From NCBI GenBank assembly GCA_900546925.1, contig UREV01000007.1:1-64000 (forward strand): a DNA stretch of 64,000 bases, given 5' to 3'. The notes beneath the pieces are model-generated. The model was not told where the DNA came from. It made no database searches and was given only the letters and a program-made list of their open reading frames with translations. Both the position numbers and the translations under genes were made by a program. Of the stretch, positions 16,939-26,807 are shown piece after piece. Numbering within the stretch: the stretch's first letter is position 1; each line of letters opens with the position of its first letter. Origin of the DNA: an uncultured Bacteroides sp. GTDB taxonomy: Bacteria > Bacteroidota > Bacteroidia > Bacteroidales > UBA932.

Positions 16939-18108
16939 CTACTTTTTAGGGAAATTCTGTAAAATGTAAGCTCTCTTGAGTCTGCACAAAGCGAACGCAG
17001 GGAGTAATACGAAAATGAGCAAGTGTATGACTTCCTTGTACCAACCTGCGAAACCTGTTCCGAAGATCACTTCTCTAGAGTAGAACTGGAAGTAGTGCCT
17101 GAGCGGGAAGGCCTCTGCAAGTCCCTGAATATAAGGAGGCATGGTCTCTACAGGCAGGGTAAATCCTGACATCGAGAACGCCAGCACGCTGTACAATGCG
17201 CCGATACTCAGTGCAAGACGTGGAATCGGAAGCATACCTATTATGAATATTGCCACACCTTCGCTGGCCAACACCAACAGAAGGATGGCCAGGAACATGT
17301 TCCAGATGGATCCCGCGATAGGGAAGTGCATCCAGTCGTACATCAGCAGGATGATGCCGAGACCAAGTGCCGAGAACAGAATGGTATAGACAAGCATCTT
17401 GCCGAAAACTGCAACGCACATGGAATCGCCGGCTGTCATCAGCAAATGACGGGAAGTTCCATATTTCAGCTCTGCGCCGAGAGAGTAAATCATGATGATG
17501 ACTACTGTCAATGCCAATACACCCGGGAGGAAGATGTTTGTCAGGTAGTAACCATAGTTAGTATATTGGTTACCAATCTGATGTACATCTACATCCACGG
17601 GTCTGATCCTTCCCATGATCGCGTCCTCGTTCACGCCTTTCGCGCGGAGCACCTCTCTCTGGACAGCGCCGTCCGCGAGGTTTATCATCGTCAGAATATT
17701 TTTATATGACAATGCTCCTCCGACGAAGTAAAGTCCGTTCAGATAGTAAGAGAACGTAGGACGTCGGCTTGCCTGTACGTCTGCATACATTCCCTTGGGG
17801 ATTAAACAGATAGCGGTGATTTTCCCGCTCTGCATATCCTCCCTGGCATCTTCAAAAGTGTCATATTTTATTACTCTGCCGAGCTGGGTCGCATCGAGCT
17901 GTCTGGCGAAGTTTCTGGACAATGATGAATTATCCATGTCGACTATTCCGATAGGCAGGTCGTGCGGGAGTCCCTGTTTGAGGAAGGTGAGGAAGAAGAT
18001 GGCGCAGAATGCGATTGTCACGACGGAGCCGAGAAGATAAATCGGTCTGTTCCTCATTATCCTCAGCTCACGGCGTATAACCGCTCCTATGTTATGCCAA
18101 AACCTCAT
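16939..18108 (-). CDS. ABC-2 type transporter permease (exporter operon, first permease)
   Basis: This 389-residue protein has the same architecture as its neighbour: N-terminal helix (IYLLGSVVTIAFCAIFFLTF), a periplasmic domain with IGIVDMDNSSLSRNFARQLDAT, and a C-terminal membrane block with FSMSGFTLPVETMPPYIQGLAEAFPLRHY. The start is 6 bp after the hlyD-like gene. The two permeases are clearly homologous, suggesting a heterodimer. Such pairs export drugs or lipids in other bacteria. I infer export but no substrate. Confidence 0.87.
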   Translation of the reverse strand: MRFWHNIGAVIRRELRIMRNRPIYLLGSVVTIAFCAIFFLTFLKQGLPHDLPIGIVDMDNSSLSRNFARQLDATQLGRVIKYDTFEDAREDMQSGKITAICLIPKGMYADVQASRRPTFSYYLNGLYFVGGALSYKNILTMINLADGAVQREVLRAKGVNEDAIMGRIRPVDVDVHQIGNQYTNYGYYLTNIFLPGVLALTVVIIMIYSLGAELKYGTSRHLLMTAGDSMCVAVFGKMLVYTILFSALGLGIILLMYDWMHFPIAGSIWNMFLAILLLVLASEGVAIFIIGMLPIPRLALSIGALYSVLAFSMSGFTLPVETMPPYIQGLAEAFPLRHYFQFYSREVIFGTGFAGWYKEVIHLLIFVLLPAFALCRLKRAYILQNFPKK

Positions 18109-18114
18109 AATTAC

Positions 18115-19122
18115 TTATTTCTTAAGGAGTTTAGCGTCTTTGATGATAGCTGACATGCCTGGGCGGAGTCCGTCCACTTTAGTGTCAGGAACGGCTCTTA
18201 CCTCGAATGTCTTGGCGTCGTACATGCCTGTTTCCTTGGTAGCTTTCCAAGTAGCGTAAGACTCGCGTACTGCTATGTAATTTACAGTAGCTGTGCACTC
18301 TTTGCCGTCGAGGGCAGGGATGCTGACTGTCACTTTGTCACCCTGCTGAAGGCCATGGAGATAGTCCTCACGTACGTTGAATGTGAACCACATGTCGTCG
18401 AGGTCGGTCACTGTCATGATAGGAGAGCCCTGTCCTACGAGTTCGCCTACTTTAGGGAAGGTAGCTGAGATGACACCTGTTGCAGGAGATACGAGATAAA
18501 TCTCTGCAAGGGCAGCATTGACCTCCATAAGAGCACCGTTGGCCTGGTCTACGAGGGCGTCTGCGGCAGCCTTGTCCTCAGAACGTGCGCCGTTCACAGC
18601 CATATCGTATTGGCTCTTTGCGACCTTGGTGGTAGCTACGGCAGCATTGTACTGAGCCTCGACCTCATCGAACTTCTGGGCTGAAACCACTTTCTGCTCG
18701 TAGAGGCTCTTCATTCTGTCGTAAGATTTCTTCATGACGGTCTCACCTACAATAGCTTTCTGCCAAAGCTCGTAAGCGCCTTCGATCTGCTCTTTGCGGG
18801 CGCCGTTGATGGCTTTACTCTTCTGAGCTGATGCAGCGTTTTTAAGCGCAGTTACCTGCTCGAGTTTAGCGCGGACTTCAGGGCAGTCGATGAAAACTAC
18901 TGTGTCGCCCTTGTGTACCATGTCGCCTTCTTTAACGAAGAGGGTTTCGATACGTCCGGGAACTTTACCTGAAACTCTATATTCTGTAGCCTCAGCCTCG
19001 CCTTGGATTACCAATGGTCTAGGTCTGGACACGAAATATCCGATTACGGCAATCAACAGGATAATTGTAAGAAGAGCCAAAACTCCAATTACAAGATTGT
19101 AAGATTTTTTGTTCTGTACCAT
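18115..19122 (-). CDS. HlyD-family membrane fusion protein
   Basis: This 335-residue periplasmic adaptor is anchored by an N-terminal helix (VIGVLALLTIILLIAVIGYFV). The first lipoyl half-motif (GRIETLFVKEGDMVHKGDTV) is followed by an alpha-helical hairpin (about 85-190, rich in A/K/E/Q). The second half-motif and beta-barrel follow (ISATFPKVGELVGQGSPIMTVTD; DYLHGLQQGDKVTVSIPAL). It links the permeases to the TolC-like channel encoded just upstream (42-bp gap). Confidence 0.92.
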   Translation of the reverse strand: MVQNKKSYNLVIGVLALLTIILLIAVIGYFVSRPRPLVIQGEAEATEYRVSGKVPGRIETLFVKEGDMVHKGDTVVFIDCPEVRAKLEQVTALKNAASAQKSKAINGARKEQIEGAYELWQKAIVGETVMKKSYDRMKSLYEQKVVSAQKFDEVEAQYNAAVATTKVAKSQYDMAVNGARSEDKAAADALVDQANGALMEVNAALAEIYLVSPATGVISATFPKVGELVGQGSPIMTVTDLDDMWFTFNVREDYLHGLQQGDKVTVSIPALDGKECTATVNYIAVRESYATWKATKETGMYDAKTFEVRAVPDTKVDGLRPGMSAIIKDAKLLKK

Positions 19123-19164
19123 GATATTTTACTTTTTTATTATTCTGAATCAGTAAGTTACGTT

Positions 19165-20688
19165 TTATTTGCCGCTCAGGTCCGAGGTGTAGTTTCCCTC
19201 AGCTTTCTGGAGGTTCACGTTGGTCATCTGGACCTCGATACCTGCGTCTATATACTCTGAATGGGCCTGGAGCCATGCGGTATGCGCTGCGAGTGCCGTG
19301 TTCGTAGTAACGACACCTGCCTCGAAACCGATGGATGCTGTACGCAAGTTCTCCTCGGCGCTCTTCAGGTTGTTCTCGGCCATCTCCAATTTCTCGAGAG
19401 CCTCGTCCTGCTGTTTGCGTAACTGTGTAACCTGCAAGTTGATAAGTTCTTTGGCGTCTTCGTATTTGCTCATGTAAAGTGTAGCTTCAGCCTTAGCCTT
19501 GCGAGTCTTCTGCATGGCCTCGAAACCGTGGAAGATAGGGATATTCACTGCGACACCGACATTGAACATGCCGCTGAATTTATTCTGGAAGCCATTGTAA
19601 AGATTAGGGTTGGTAACCAGATAGTTGGCTGTCAACGCAACTTTCGGCATCATGTCTGCGCGGGTGATTTTCACCTTCTTGTCGTAAATCTCAGATGCGA
19701 GATTCAGGCTTCTGGTCTCAGGTCTGTCGGCCCAGATGCTCTCGATGTCCTTCTCAGGGCTCATCTGAGGAACCGGAACCGCGTTCAGACTTTCGTCCGC
19801 CAGGGTAATTTCGCTGTTAAGGTCAATGCCTATTTCCTTGCAGAGCAGCATCTTGGCCAGTACCAGACCGTTTGTGGCCTTGGTTTTCATCATATTGGCC
19901 TCATTAGCCTTTACCTTTATGGCGAGGGCGTCAGATGCCGTCGCAACACCTTCATTTACAGTGATGTTCACGTCGTGCTCCATCTTTTCCAAGAGGTCGG
20001 AGAAGTTCTCGGCAAGTTTCTTTTTGTTGGCGATGGAAACTACCTGCCAATATGCCTGGTCTACAGTAGTGAGGAGATCCTGATACTGCTGGTCGTACTG
20101 TGCTTTGGAGAGGTCTTCTGCGAGATGAGCCATCTTGTTGGCATTGATAATCTTACCGCCCATGAAGACTGGCTGCTGGAGAGAGACTGCGCCTGCGAAT
20201 ACGTTATGGATATCCAAGTGGAACGCATCGTCGATTTCGGTTCCGAGCTGAGTGAGGGCGGAACTGATTTCTCCTTTGGACAATGCTGCCGTGATGGACT
20301 GGAAAATCGGGCTCTGCATAATGTCGCTTCCTCCCGGGATTTTTCCCAATGCCTCTACGACGGCTGTTACTTTTTCATTGACCTTACCCTGGAGGGCGGC
20401 GCCTGCGCCTGTCAGTTTGCCTGACATTTCGTCACTTATGAGAGCGAGATTCTTCTCATTATACATGTATGCGGCTGTGGCGCTGATGTTCGGGAAGTAG
20501 TTCGCTCTGGCGATTTTACGGTCGTAACCTGCCATTTCCACTTTCGTTCTGGCCTGGTCCAGGTCCTTATTGTTCCTGATGGCCATTTCCCGGCACTGCT
20601 CGAGTGTCAGGGTTTCCTGTCCTGTCATGCACAAAGGCAGCATCATAGCGGCAGCCGCCGTGCAGAACATTTTGCTTAACGTGTTCAT
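19165..20688 (-). CDS. TolC-family outer membrane efflux protein
   Basis: This 507-residue protein has a signal peptide (ends about residue 22, MTGQETLTLEQC) and two OEP repeats with long coiled-coil helices (NNKDLDQARTKVEMAGYDRKI; LRKQQDEALEKLEMAENNLK). It forms the outer-membrane duct of the exporter. It is slightly longer than typical (about 430-480) because of an insertion at about residues 80-150 containing Gly/Ala/Ile-rich stretches. It is the first gene of the operon and divergent from an AraC-type gene 162 bp away, its likely regulator. Confidence 0.92.
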   Translation of the reverse strand: MNTLSKMFCTAAAAMMLPLCMTGQETLTLEQCREMAIRNNKDLDQARTKVEMAGYDRKIARANYFPNISATAAYMYNEKNLALISDEMSGKLTGAGAALQGKVNEKVTAVVEALGKIPGGSDIMQSPIFQSITAALSKGEISSALTQLGTEIDDAFHLDIHNVFAGAVSLQQPVFMGGKIINANKMAHLAEDLSKAQYDQQYQDLLTTVDQAYWQVVSIANKKKLAENFSDLLEKMEHDVNITVNEGVATASDALAIKVKANEANMMKTKATNGLVLAKMLLCKEIGIDLNSEITLADESLNAVPVPQMSPEKDIESIWADRPETRSLNLASEIYDKKVKITRADMMPKVALTANYLVTNPNLYNGFQNKFSGMFNVGVAVNIPIFHGFEAMQKTRKAKAEATLYMSKYEDAKELINLQVTQLRKQQDEALEKLEMAENNLKSAEENLRTASIGFEAGVVTTNTALAAHTAWLQAHSEYIDAGIEVQMTNVNLQKAEGNYTSDLSGK

Positions 20689-20810
20689 ATTTCTACTTTT
20701 TTCTGTTTTCTAAACGCAAATTATACAAATATACAAAAAAGTTGCCAAATTGCCCTCACTTTGTGTTTAAGTGGAACGAAAGTTGTTATTTAGGTCGAAA
20801 AATAAGTAAT

Positions 20811-20843
20811 TTTGCAATAATTTGTCAAAAATGACTATATTTG
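20811..20843 (+). promoter_or_regulatory. Promoter of the AraC-type gene, close to the start codon
   Basis: TTTG (20811-20814), 21 bp, TATATTTG (20836-20843). The ATG at 20851 is only 7 bp past the box, so the mRNA would be leaderless or nearly so. Confidence 0.7.
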
Positions 20844-20850
20844 CGGAGAT

Positions 20851-21765
20851 ATGGAGCATCAAGATATATTACATAACATCAGCATCCCGAAATTCAGGAA
20901 GTTGTTTCCGGACATGCCCGGCACGGGTCTCGGCGACGATATCCTCATCGCGGATATGAAGTATGACAAGGCGCTTACTGTTTTCCAATATCCGTTCAGA
21001 TTCGACGGATACATTATCATATATTGTCTTAAAGGAAAGATAAGTTTGGATGTGAATCTGGATTCTTTCCAGATTTCTGCCAATTCCTTGGTTTTCAATG
21101 TTCCTGGAAATATAATAAGAGTTTCCGGTGTAGATCCAGTGGACAAGGATCTCCACTTCATCGTGGTGGCCATGTCCAAGGATTTCATGTCCAATGTCAG
21201 GTTCGATTTTAACCGCATTTTCAACGAAAGTGTGGCACTTATGGATAACCCTTGCATTGTCCTGAACAAGAGCGAGGAAGCAGTCTGTAAAATGTATCTT
21301 AATCTGGCGTCTGTCCTTTTGAGGGACAATATGGAAAATAAAATGGAGGCTCTCGGTTCTCTAGTGTCTTCGCTTTCTTATTATCTGGGTTCCATCTGGT
21401 CCGGCAGGCTCTCTGAGGCAGTGCACAAGCCGCAGTCTCCTTCAGTTAAGGCCAAATATATATATGACCATTTCCTGAGACTTGTTACAGACTATCATAC
21501 AACGGAGCGCAACATGGCCTTTTATGCTGATAAACTGTGCCTTACGCCGAAGTATCTTTCCAAACTCGTGAAGAGTGTCAGCGGCCGTTCTGCACCTGAC
21601 TGGATAGATTCGTTCGTCATTCTGGAATCCAAGAACTTGCTGAAATACTCCGATCTTTCCATAAAGGAAATAGTTGTGAAACTGAACTTCCCGAACCAGT
21701 CGGTGTTCTATAAGTTCTTCAAGTCACATACAGGCAAGACCCCTAGTCAGTATCGTCACGAATGA
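20851..21765 (+). CDS. AraC-family transcriptional regulator
   Basis: This 304-residue protein has an N-terminal sensing/dimerisation domain of the cupin-like kind (FQYPFRFDGYIIIYCLKGKISLDV, then FQISANSLVFNVPGNIIRV). The C-terminal double HTH (about 205-303) has the signature YADKLCLTPKYLSKLVKSVSG and IVVKLNFPNQSVFYKFFKSHTGKTPSQYR. It is divergent from the tolC-hlyD-permease operon and followed after 42 bp by a TonB-dependent receptor gene on its own strand. It may control either or both; which one cannot be told from sequence. Confidence 0.9.
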   Translation: MEHQDILHNISIPKFRKLFPDMPGTGLGDDILIADMKYDKALTVFQYPFRFDGYIIIYCLKGKISLDVNLDSFQISANSLVFNVPGNIIRVSGVDPVDKDLHFIVVAMSKDFMSNVRFDFNRIFNESVALMDNPCIVLNKSEEAVCKMYLNLASVLLRDNMENKMEALGSLVSSLSYYLGSIWSGRLSEAVHKPQSPSVKAKYIYDHFLRLVTDYHTTERNMAFYADKLCLTPKYLSKLVKSVSGRSAPDWIDSFVILESKNLLKYSDLSIKEIVVKLNFPNQSVFYKFFKSHTGKTPSQYRHE

Positions 21766-21807
21766 TACTGTCCTTTACACTGAATTTAAACTAAACGAAA
21801 AACAAAT

Positions 21808-24024
21808 ATGATCTTACCTTTACTGCTGTCATGCGCATTGACCGTCGCTCAAGTGGATACTTTGTCTACATCTGTAGTTACAGCTTCTGTTAAGCGACAG
21901 CTTGAAACTGAAGAACTTGCGACACCTGTCACTTCGCTGGCACTGAAGCAGATAGAAGCCTCAGGAATCGAGGCCCCCAAAGGACTTTCCGGTAAAATTC
22001 CGGGACTTTTCATACCTGATTATGGTTCATCCATGACCTCTACCATATATATAAGAGGTATCGGCTCCAGGATGGAAAACCCAGTCATGGGTCTCTATAT
22101 AGATGATGTGCCTGTAATCGACAAAAATCATTTCGACTTCAGTTTTCTGGACATCCGCCGCGTGGATATGATGCGCGGCCCGCAGGGAACCCTCTATGGG
22201 AGAAACTCCATGTTGGGCGTTCTGTCTGTGGAGACGCTGTCCCCTAAAGTATGGCAAGGCGTTCGCGCAGGAATCGAGTATGGTTCTGCCAATTCGTTGA
22301 ATGTCAATGCTTCTGTATATAAGGGTGCTTTCGGAGCTGCGGTAGCATATCGTCATACAGATGGCTTTTATACAAATGAATATACCGGAAAGAAATGCGA
22401 TCCGTCAGATATGGCCGCCATCAGACTCCGCTATTCCAAGACTCGCGGCAGCATTGACCTGGACAATTCACTTTCCGTGTCTTACACGGATCAGGGCGGG
22501 TATCCTTACCGACTTTATTCGGACGGAACCTTGAATCCGGTTTCCTATAACGACAAGAGCGCTTACAAGAGACTTTCCGTTATGGATGGATTTAGGGCGA
22601 CGAAGGAGGGCAACAGCTTGAAAGTCAGTTCAGTTACGAGTTTCCAGCTCCTGCATGATTCCATGGATTTGGATCAGGACTTCACGCCTAAGTCGATGTT
22701 TACGATGAATCAGACACAGGACCAATATGTTGTCACTCAGGAAGTTGTGTTCCGTCCAGTGAATCACCCAAAATGGTGGGATTCCCAGTCCGGCGTTTTT
22801 GCTTTCGGCAAGTTGAACAACATGTCGGCTCCGGTCCATTTCCTGTCTGACGGTATCAACTCTCTGATTTTGGGTCAGGCCAATGCTCATATCCCCGAGT
22901 GGGTGGGCAGGCTTTCTCTTCAGGAAGACAACTTTCCGATTACCAGTGACTTCCGCTTTTGGACTTATAACGTGGCTGCATATCATGAGTCATATTTCAG
23001 ACTTGGAAGATGGCTTCTGACGGCAGGTTTCCGTTTGGATCACGAGGGCGATTTTATGAAATATGATTCCCGTGCTGATATCCATTTCAAGATGAGTTAC
23101 ATGTCGGATTACACGCCGCTCTCGACCACCTTTGCCGGGCATGAGTCAGAGCATTTTCTCCAGTTCCTTCCGAAATTGTCCGCCATATATGATGCTTCGT
23201 TCGGGTCAATGCCCGAGCGCGGGGAGAGTCTGAAGTTTTATGCATCCGTATCAAGAGGCTATAAATCAGGCGGTTTCAATTCTCAGATTTTCTCTGATAT
23301 CTTGCAGAACAAGATGATGAAAGGCATGATGGAGAAATTCGGAATGGGCTCAGGTTCTCAAAATGAAATGACTGCAGCGGCTACCAAGTATAAGCCTGAG
23401 ACATGTGTGGATCATGAGGTTGGAGGACGTTGGAGCATGCGTCGTGCAGGACATTTCTTGGATGTATCGGCAAATGCTTTCTATGTTTTATGTAGGAATC
23501 AGCAGATTACAGTTTTCCCTTACGGGAATGGAACCGGACGTATGATGGCCAATGCCGGGCGATCCAGGAGTTTGGGCCTGGAGGCTGAACTTTCATGGAG
23601 ATGGAAAGGTCTTCATGTGGATGCTTCCGCAGGTGTTACCGACGCCCGTTTTAAGGAATATAATGATGGACGTGAGGACTATTCTAATAACAGGATACCA
23701 TATTCACCATCAAGTACTTTATATGCGTCTGCCGGTTATCGTTTCACTTTCGGAGGAAGAGTCGTACGTGCGGCAGCATTGACAGCAGACATTACCCGTA
23801 CGGGAAAAATTTTCTGGGACGAGGCAGGGGAGTTGTCGCAGGAGCCTTATTGGACAGCGGGTTGCGATTTGAGGATTTCCTTCCCTCATCTGGATTTCTT
23901 CGTCAGGGGTGACAATTTGACTGATGCATCTTATGATGTGTTTTATTTCAAGTCTGTGGGGAATTCATTTTTCCAGATTGGGAAACCAAGACGCGTGACG
24001 GCAGGAGTGTCTATGGAGTTTTAG
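21808..24024 (+). CDS. TonB-dependent outer membrane receptor
   Basis: This 738-residue receptor has a short signal peptide (residues 1-14) and a plug domain (about 30-150: GLSGKIPGLFIPDYGSS, YIRGIGSRMENPVMGLYIDDVPV, RVDMMRGPQGTLYGRNSMLGVLS). A 22-strand barrel ends in aromatic-rich strands (FFQIGKPRRVTAGVSMEF). It lacks the SusC-type N-terminal extension and has no SusD partner, so it resembles siderophore/vitamin receptors. It lies directly behind the AraC gene with no separate promoter visible, implying co-transcription. The ligand is unknown. Confidence 0.9.
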   Translation: MILPLLLSCALTVAQVDTLSTSVVTASVKRQLETEELATPVTSLALKQIEASGIEAPKGLSGKIPGLFIPDYGSSMTSTIYIRGIGSRMENPVMGLYIDDVPVIDKNHFDFSFLDIRRVDMMRGPQGTLYGRNSMLGVLSVETLSPKVWQGVRAGIEYGSANSLNVNASVYKGAFGAAVAYRHTDGFYTNEYTGKKCDPSDMAAIRLRYSKTRGSIDLDNSLSVSYTDQGGYPYRLYSDGTLNPVSYNDKSAYKRLSVMDGFRATKEGNSLKVSSVTSFQLLHDSMDLDQDFTPKSMFTMNQTQDQYVVTQEVVFRPVNHPKWWDSQSGVFAFGKLNNMSAPVHFLSDGINSLILGQANAHIPEWVGRLSLQEDNFPITSDFRFWTYNVAAYHESYFRLGRWLLTAGFRLDHEGDFMKYDSRADIHFKMSYMSDYTPLSTTFAGHESEHFLQFLPKLSAIYDASFGSMPERGESLKFYASVSRGYKSGGFNSQIFSDILQNKMMKGMMEKFGMGSGSQNEMTAAATKYKPETCVDHEVGGRWSMRRAGHFLDVSANAFYVLCRNQQITVFPYGNGTGRMMANAGRSRSLGLEAELSWRWKGLHVDASAGVTDARFKEYNDGREDYSNNRIPYSPSSTLYASAGYRFTFGGRVVRAAALTADITRTGKIFWDEAGELSQEPYWTAGCDLRISFPHLDFFVRGDNLTDASYDVFYFKSVGNSFFQIGKPRRVTAGVSMEF

Positions 24025-24036
24025 GAGTTGGAATAA

Positions 24037-24066
24037 TTGCGGAACTTGAATTAATTAGTATATTTG
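24037..24066 (+). promoter_or_regulatory. Promoter of the LuxR-type PUL regulator
   Basis: TTG (24037-24039), 19 bp, TATATTTG (24059-24066), 20 bp ahead of the ATG at 24087. Confidence 0.65.
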
Positions 24067-24086
24067 GCATTACAAAAGACTAAGTG

Positions 24087-26807
24087 ATGACCAAATATAC
24101 TTTTCCTATATATAGAATCGTTTGTTCGATTGTATGTTGCCTGGCCCTGATGCCGGATGTCTTGGCGTATGATAATCCGAATTTGTTCAAGTCTTTGGTG
24201 TTGAATTATCCTCCGTCTCAGTATAAGGGGGATTCACAGATTTGGTCTATCGAACAGGATGGAAATGGTTTTGTATACTATGCGTCGGGTACCAAACTCG
24301 TGGTTTTCGACGGTATCAATACGGAGGCTTATGAGATTGATGGAGAGCTGGTTATCAGGCATCTGAAATATGATGAGGAGTCGGGGCGATTATATTGTGC
24401 GGGTGATTATTTTTTCGGCTATTGGACTCGTGATACGAGAGGTGTCTTGGGTTTTACGATGCTTTATAGGGGTGATCCCGAGGTTAGAGAGGATATTTTC
24501 TGGCGTGTCTTCCCGAAAGGAGATATTCTCTATTTGTCTACACATCAGAGATTTATAACATATAATATCGCTACTGGAGAGATTAGGGAATGGATAAATG
24601 GAGATATAGGATATCTTTTCTATGTCGATGGTGAGTTCCTTATTCAGGTGGATGATGGACTCTTAAAGTTCGAAGGTGAGGATTTTAAGGAATGTTTTTC
24701 CGGATTGTCCGACAGGGTGGTTTATGTGGAAAGGAGGGATGGAGATTATTTTCTTATCGGTGAGGATTCTGTAATTCCGTCACAATCAGTGTTTTCTGTT
24801 TATAAGCAGAAATCTGGTAATTATCTGTTGGGTACCATCGCTGACGGTGTTTATGTAATGTCTCCTTCTGGGGAGATTGTCAGGAAGTTCAATGCCAAGG
24901 ACGGCCTGGATTACACTACCGTATTGTCATTGACAGAAACCGAAATCGGCGATATCGTCATCGGGGGCGACGGTGGTATAACTTGGATTATAAATAACAG
25001 ACAGCTAAGCTATTATAAAGAGCCTAATATGAAGATCGGTGCGGTGTATACGGCGTTGGTCTGGAATTCCAAGCTTTATTTGGGAACGAATATGGGTTTG
25101 CTTAGGGAATCGGATGACCCTGCTTCGGGAAGCGAGTTTGTGCCGGGAATCAGTGGACAGGTGTGGGATATGCTTGTCTATAAAAACCGGATGTTCTTAG
25201 TGATAAATGAAGGACTTTATATGTTTGAGAAGTCCGGGAAAATCACCAGGTTGGCGGCCAATGTTACCTCCATGGAGAGGCTTTATCACAGATCCAACAT
25301 ATTGTGCGCTTCCGACGATAAAGGATTGCTGATGATAGACATGGATGTAGATTCTGATCATATCGTTTCCAAGAGTTGGAGAGTTTCCGATTACAGTGCT
25401 TCCAATCAGACGGTCAAATTCGACAAATATGGAAATGTCTGGCTTGACTTCAAGAAGGGGCATACTGTAAGGCTTAAGCCTGGAGAATTTTTCAAGAAGA
25501 TCATTGATACTAAAAAATATAGGGTCGGTGACAAATCGGATAATCTGGTCCGCATATTCGAGGTGGACGGGGAGCTGATTTTTACCTCAGGAAAGACTTG
25601 TTTTTTGTATAACCCGAATTCGGATGCGATAGAGTATAGTTCATATTATACTACTTTGTTTGCGAATTTCGTGTCTGCAAATCTGAATATTACGCAGATT
25701 GGAAACAGGTTCTTCAATTATAGCGAAGATGGCACGGTAGATATGCTCATAAGGCATGGAAACGATGTTTATATGACGACCAACGTCTTCAGGAGCAATA
25801 GGTTGGAAACTATTCCGAAGAGATATGCGCGGGTGATAGCCCTCGATAAAAATACGGCGGCGTGCGGATATTTCGAGACTTTGTGCAAGTATGACTTCGA
25901 TGTGCCGGAACGAGTTATTCCTAAGGTCAATTTTTATAGACTTGCATATTCGAATGGACGCAGTACGTCTTTTGCTGATCTTTCTTCGAGTGTGGCACTG
26001 CCGCATCATGTATATGACTTGAAGTTTTATATTTCATTGACGGGAGGGGAAAGTTTGGAGTATCGTCTGGATAATCAGAATTGGACAGGTGTTCCTAAAG
26101 GTGATCCGATCTCGTTTAAATTCATGGATGTCGGTAGCCATAAGTTGGATATCAAGTTCAGAGATCAGATAATCAAGACTATAAACTTCAAGATAAAACC
26201 TCATCCTATGCTGGAATGGTGGGGAATCTTATATATGTTTTTGGCTTTGTCTGCGGTCATACTCATAATCCGACAAGTTTATCTTTATAGAGTCAAGAGG
26301 ATTAAAGAAAAATTCGAAGCGCAGAGGAAAGCTGACTTGGAGAGGGAAACCATACAGCATCAGAACGAGATTCTTGCGATGGAGGTGAAGGAACGTGACA
26401 AGAAACTCACTATCCAGACATTGAACAACCTGTTCGTAAATGAAAGTCTTGCTACTATCATCGACAGTCTTTCACCTAAGGTGGCTTTCGACGGGACTGT
26501 AAATTTCGAGGATGTGAAGAAGTGTGTGCAGAAGCAGTATCGCGAAGACGGAACCTGGTCTCAATTCGATATTTATTTCAACAATATTTTCGACGGATTC
26601 CTAGACAGGCTCAAGACACGGTATCCGAATCTTACCGGAAACGACATAAAATATTGTGCTTTCATAAGGATGGGATTGAGCACAAAAGAGATCGCTTCGA
26701 TGCTTAACATCAAACTGAGCAGTGCGGAATCTGCAAGATATCGCCTCAGAAAAAACATGGACTTGGATCCGGATGATTCTTTGAGCGAAATTATTTCTAA
26801 AATTTGA
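24087..26807 (+). CDS. Membrane-anchored beta-propeller sensor with LuxR-type HTH
   Basis: The protein is 906 residues from the ATG at 24087; a GTG one codon earlier is also possible. A signal sequence precedes a long periplasmic beta-propeller-like region (about 30-620). A triple-tyrosine-type Ig domain follows (about 625-705), then a membrane helix (about 711-733) and a cytoplasmic coiled coil (about 735-785). The C-terminal HTH (about 845-890) contains NDIKYCAFIRMGLSTKEIASML. It looks like a one-component sensor that couples a periplasmic signal to DNA binding from the membrane, with no kinase or receiver. It sits upstream of the susC-like operon and is its probable regulator. Confidence 0.83.
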   Translation: MTKYTFPIYRIVCSIVCCLALMPDVLAYDNPNLFKSLVLNYPPSQYKGDSQIWSIEQDGNGFVYYASGTKLVVFDGINTEAYEIDGELVIRHLKYDEESGRLYCAGDYFFGYWTRDTRGVLGFTMLYRGDPEVREDIFWRVFPKGDILYLSTHQRFITYNIATGEIREWINGDIGYLFYVDGEFLIQVDDGLLKFEGEDFKECFSGLSDRVVYVERRDGDYFLIGEDSVIPSQSVFSVYKQKSGNYLLGTIADGVYVMSPSGEIVRKFNAKDGLDYTTVLSLTETEIGDIVIGGDGGITWIINNRQLSYYKEPNMKIGAVYTALVWNSKLYLGTNMGLLRESDDPASGSEFVPGISGQVWDMLVYKNRMFLVINEGLYMFEKSGKITRLAANVTSMERLYHRSNILCASDDKGLLMIDMDVDSDHIVSKSWRVSDYSASNQTVKFDKYGNVWLDFKKGHTVRLKPGEFFKKIIDTKKYRVGDKSDNLVRIFEVDGELIFTSGKTCFLYNPNSDAIEYSSYYTTLFANFVSANLNITQIGNRFFNYSEDGTVDMLIRHGNDVYMTTNVFRSNRLETIPKRYARVIALDKNTAACGYFETLCKYDFDVPERVIPKVNFYRLAYSNGRSTSFADLSSSVALPHHVYDLKFYISLTGGESLEYRLDNQNWTGVPKGDPISFKFMDVGSHKLDIKFRDQIIKTINFKIKPHPMLEWWGILYMFLALSAVILIIRQVYLYRVKRIKEKFEAQRKADLERETIQHQNEILAMEVKERDKKLTIQTLNNLFVNESLATIIDSLSPKVAFDGTVNFEDVKKCVQKQYREDGTWSQFDIYFNNIFDGFLDRLKTRYPNLTGNDIKYCAFIRMGLSTKEIASMLNIKLSSAESARYRLRKNMDLDPDDSLSEIISKI

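Noticed and set aside
19528..20424. 298-residue antisense ORF in the tolC gene
   Set aside because: TolC motifs are on the opposite strand and the antisense translation shows no domain pattern.
21766..21807. Riboswitch ahead of the TonB-dependent receptor
   Set aside because: Only 42 bp separate it from the AraC gene and no conserved riboswitch box is present.
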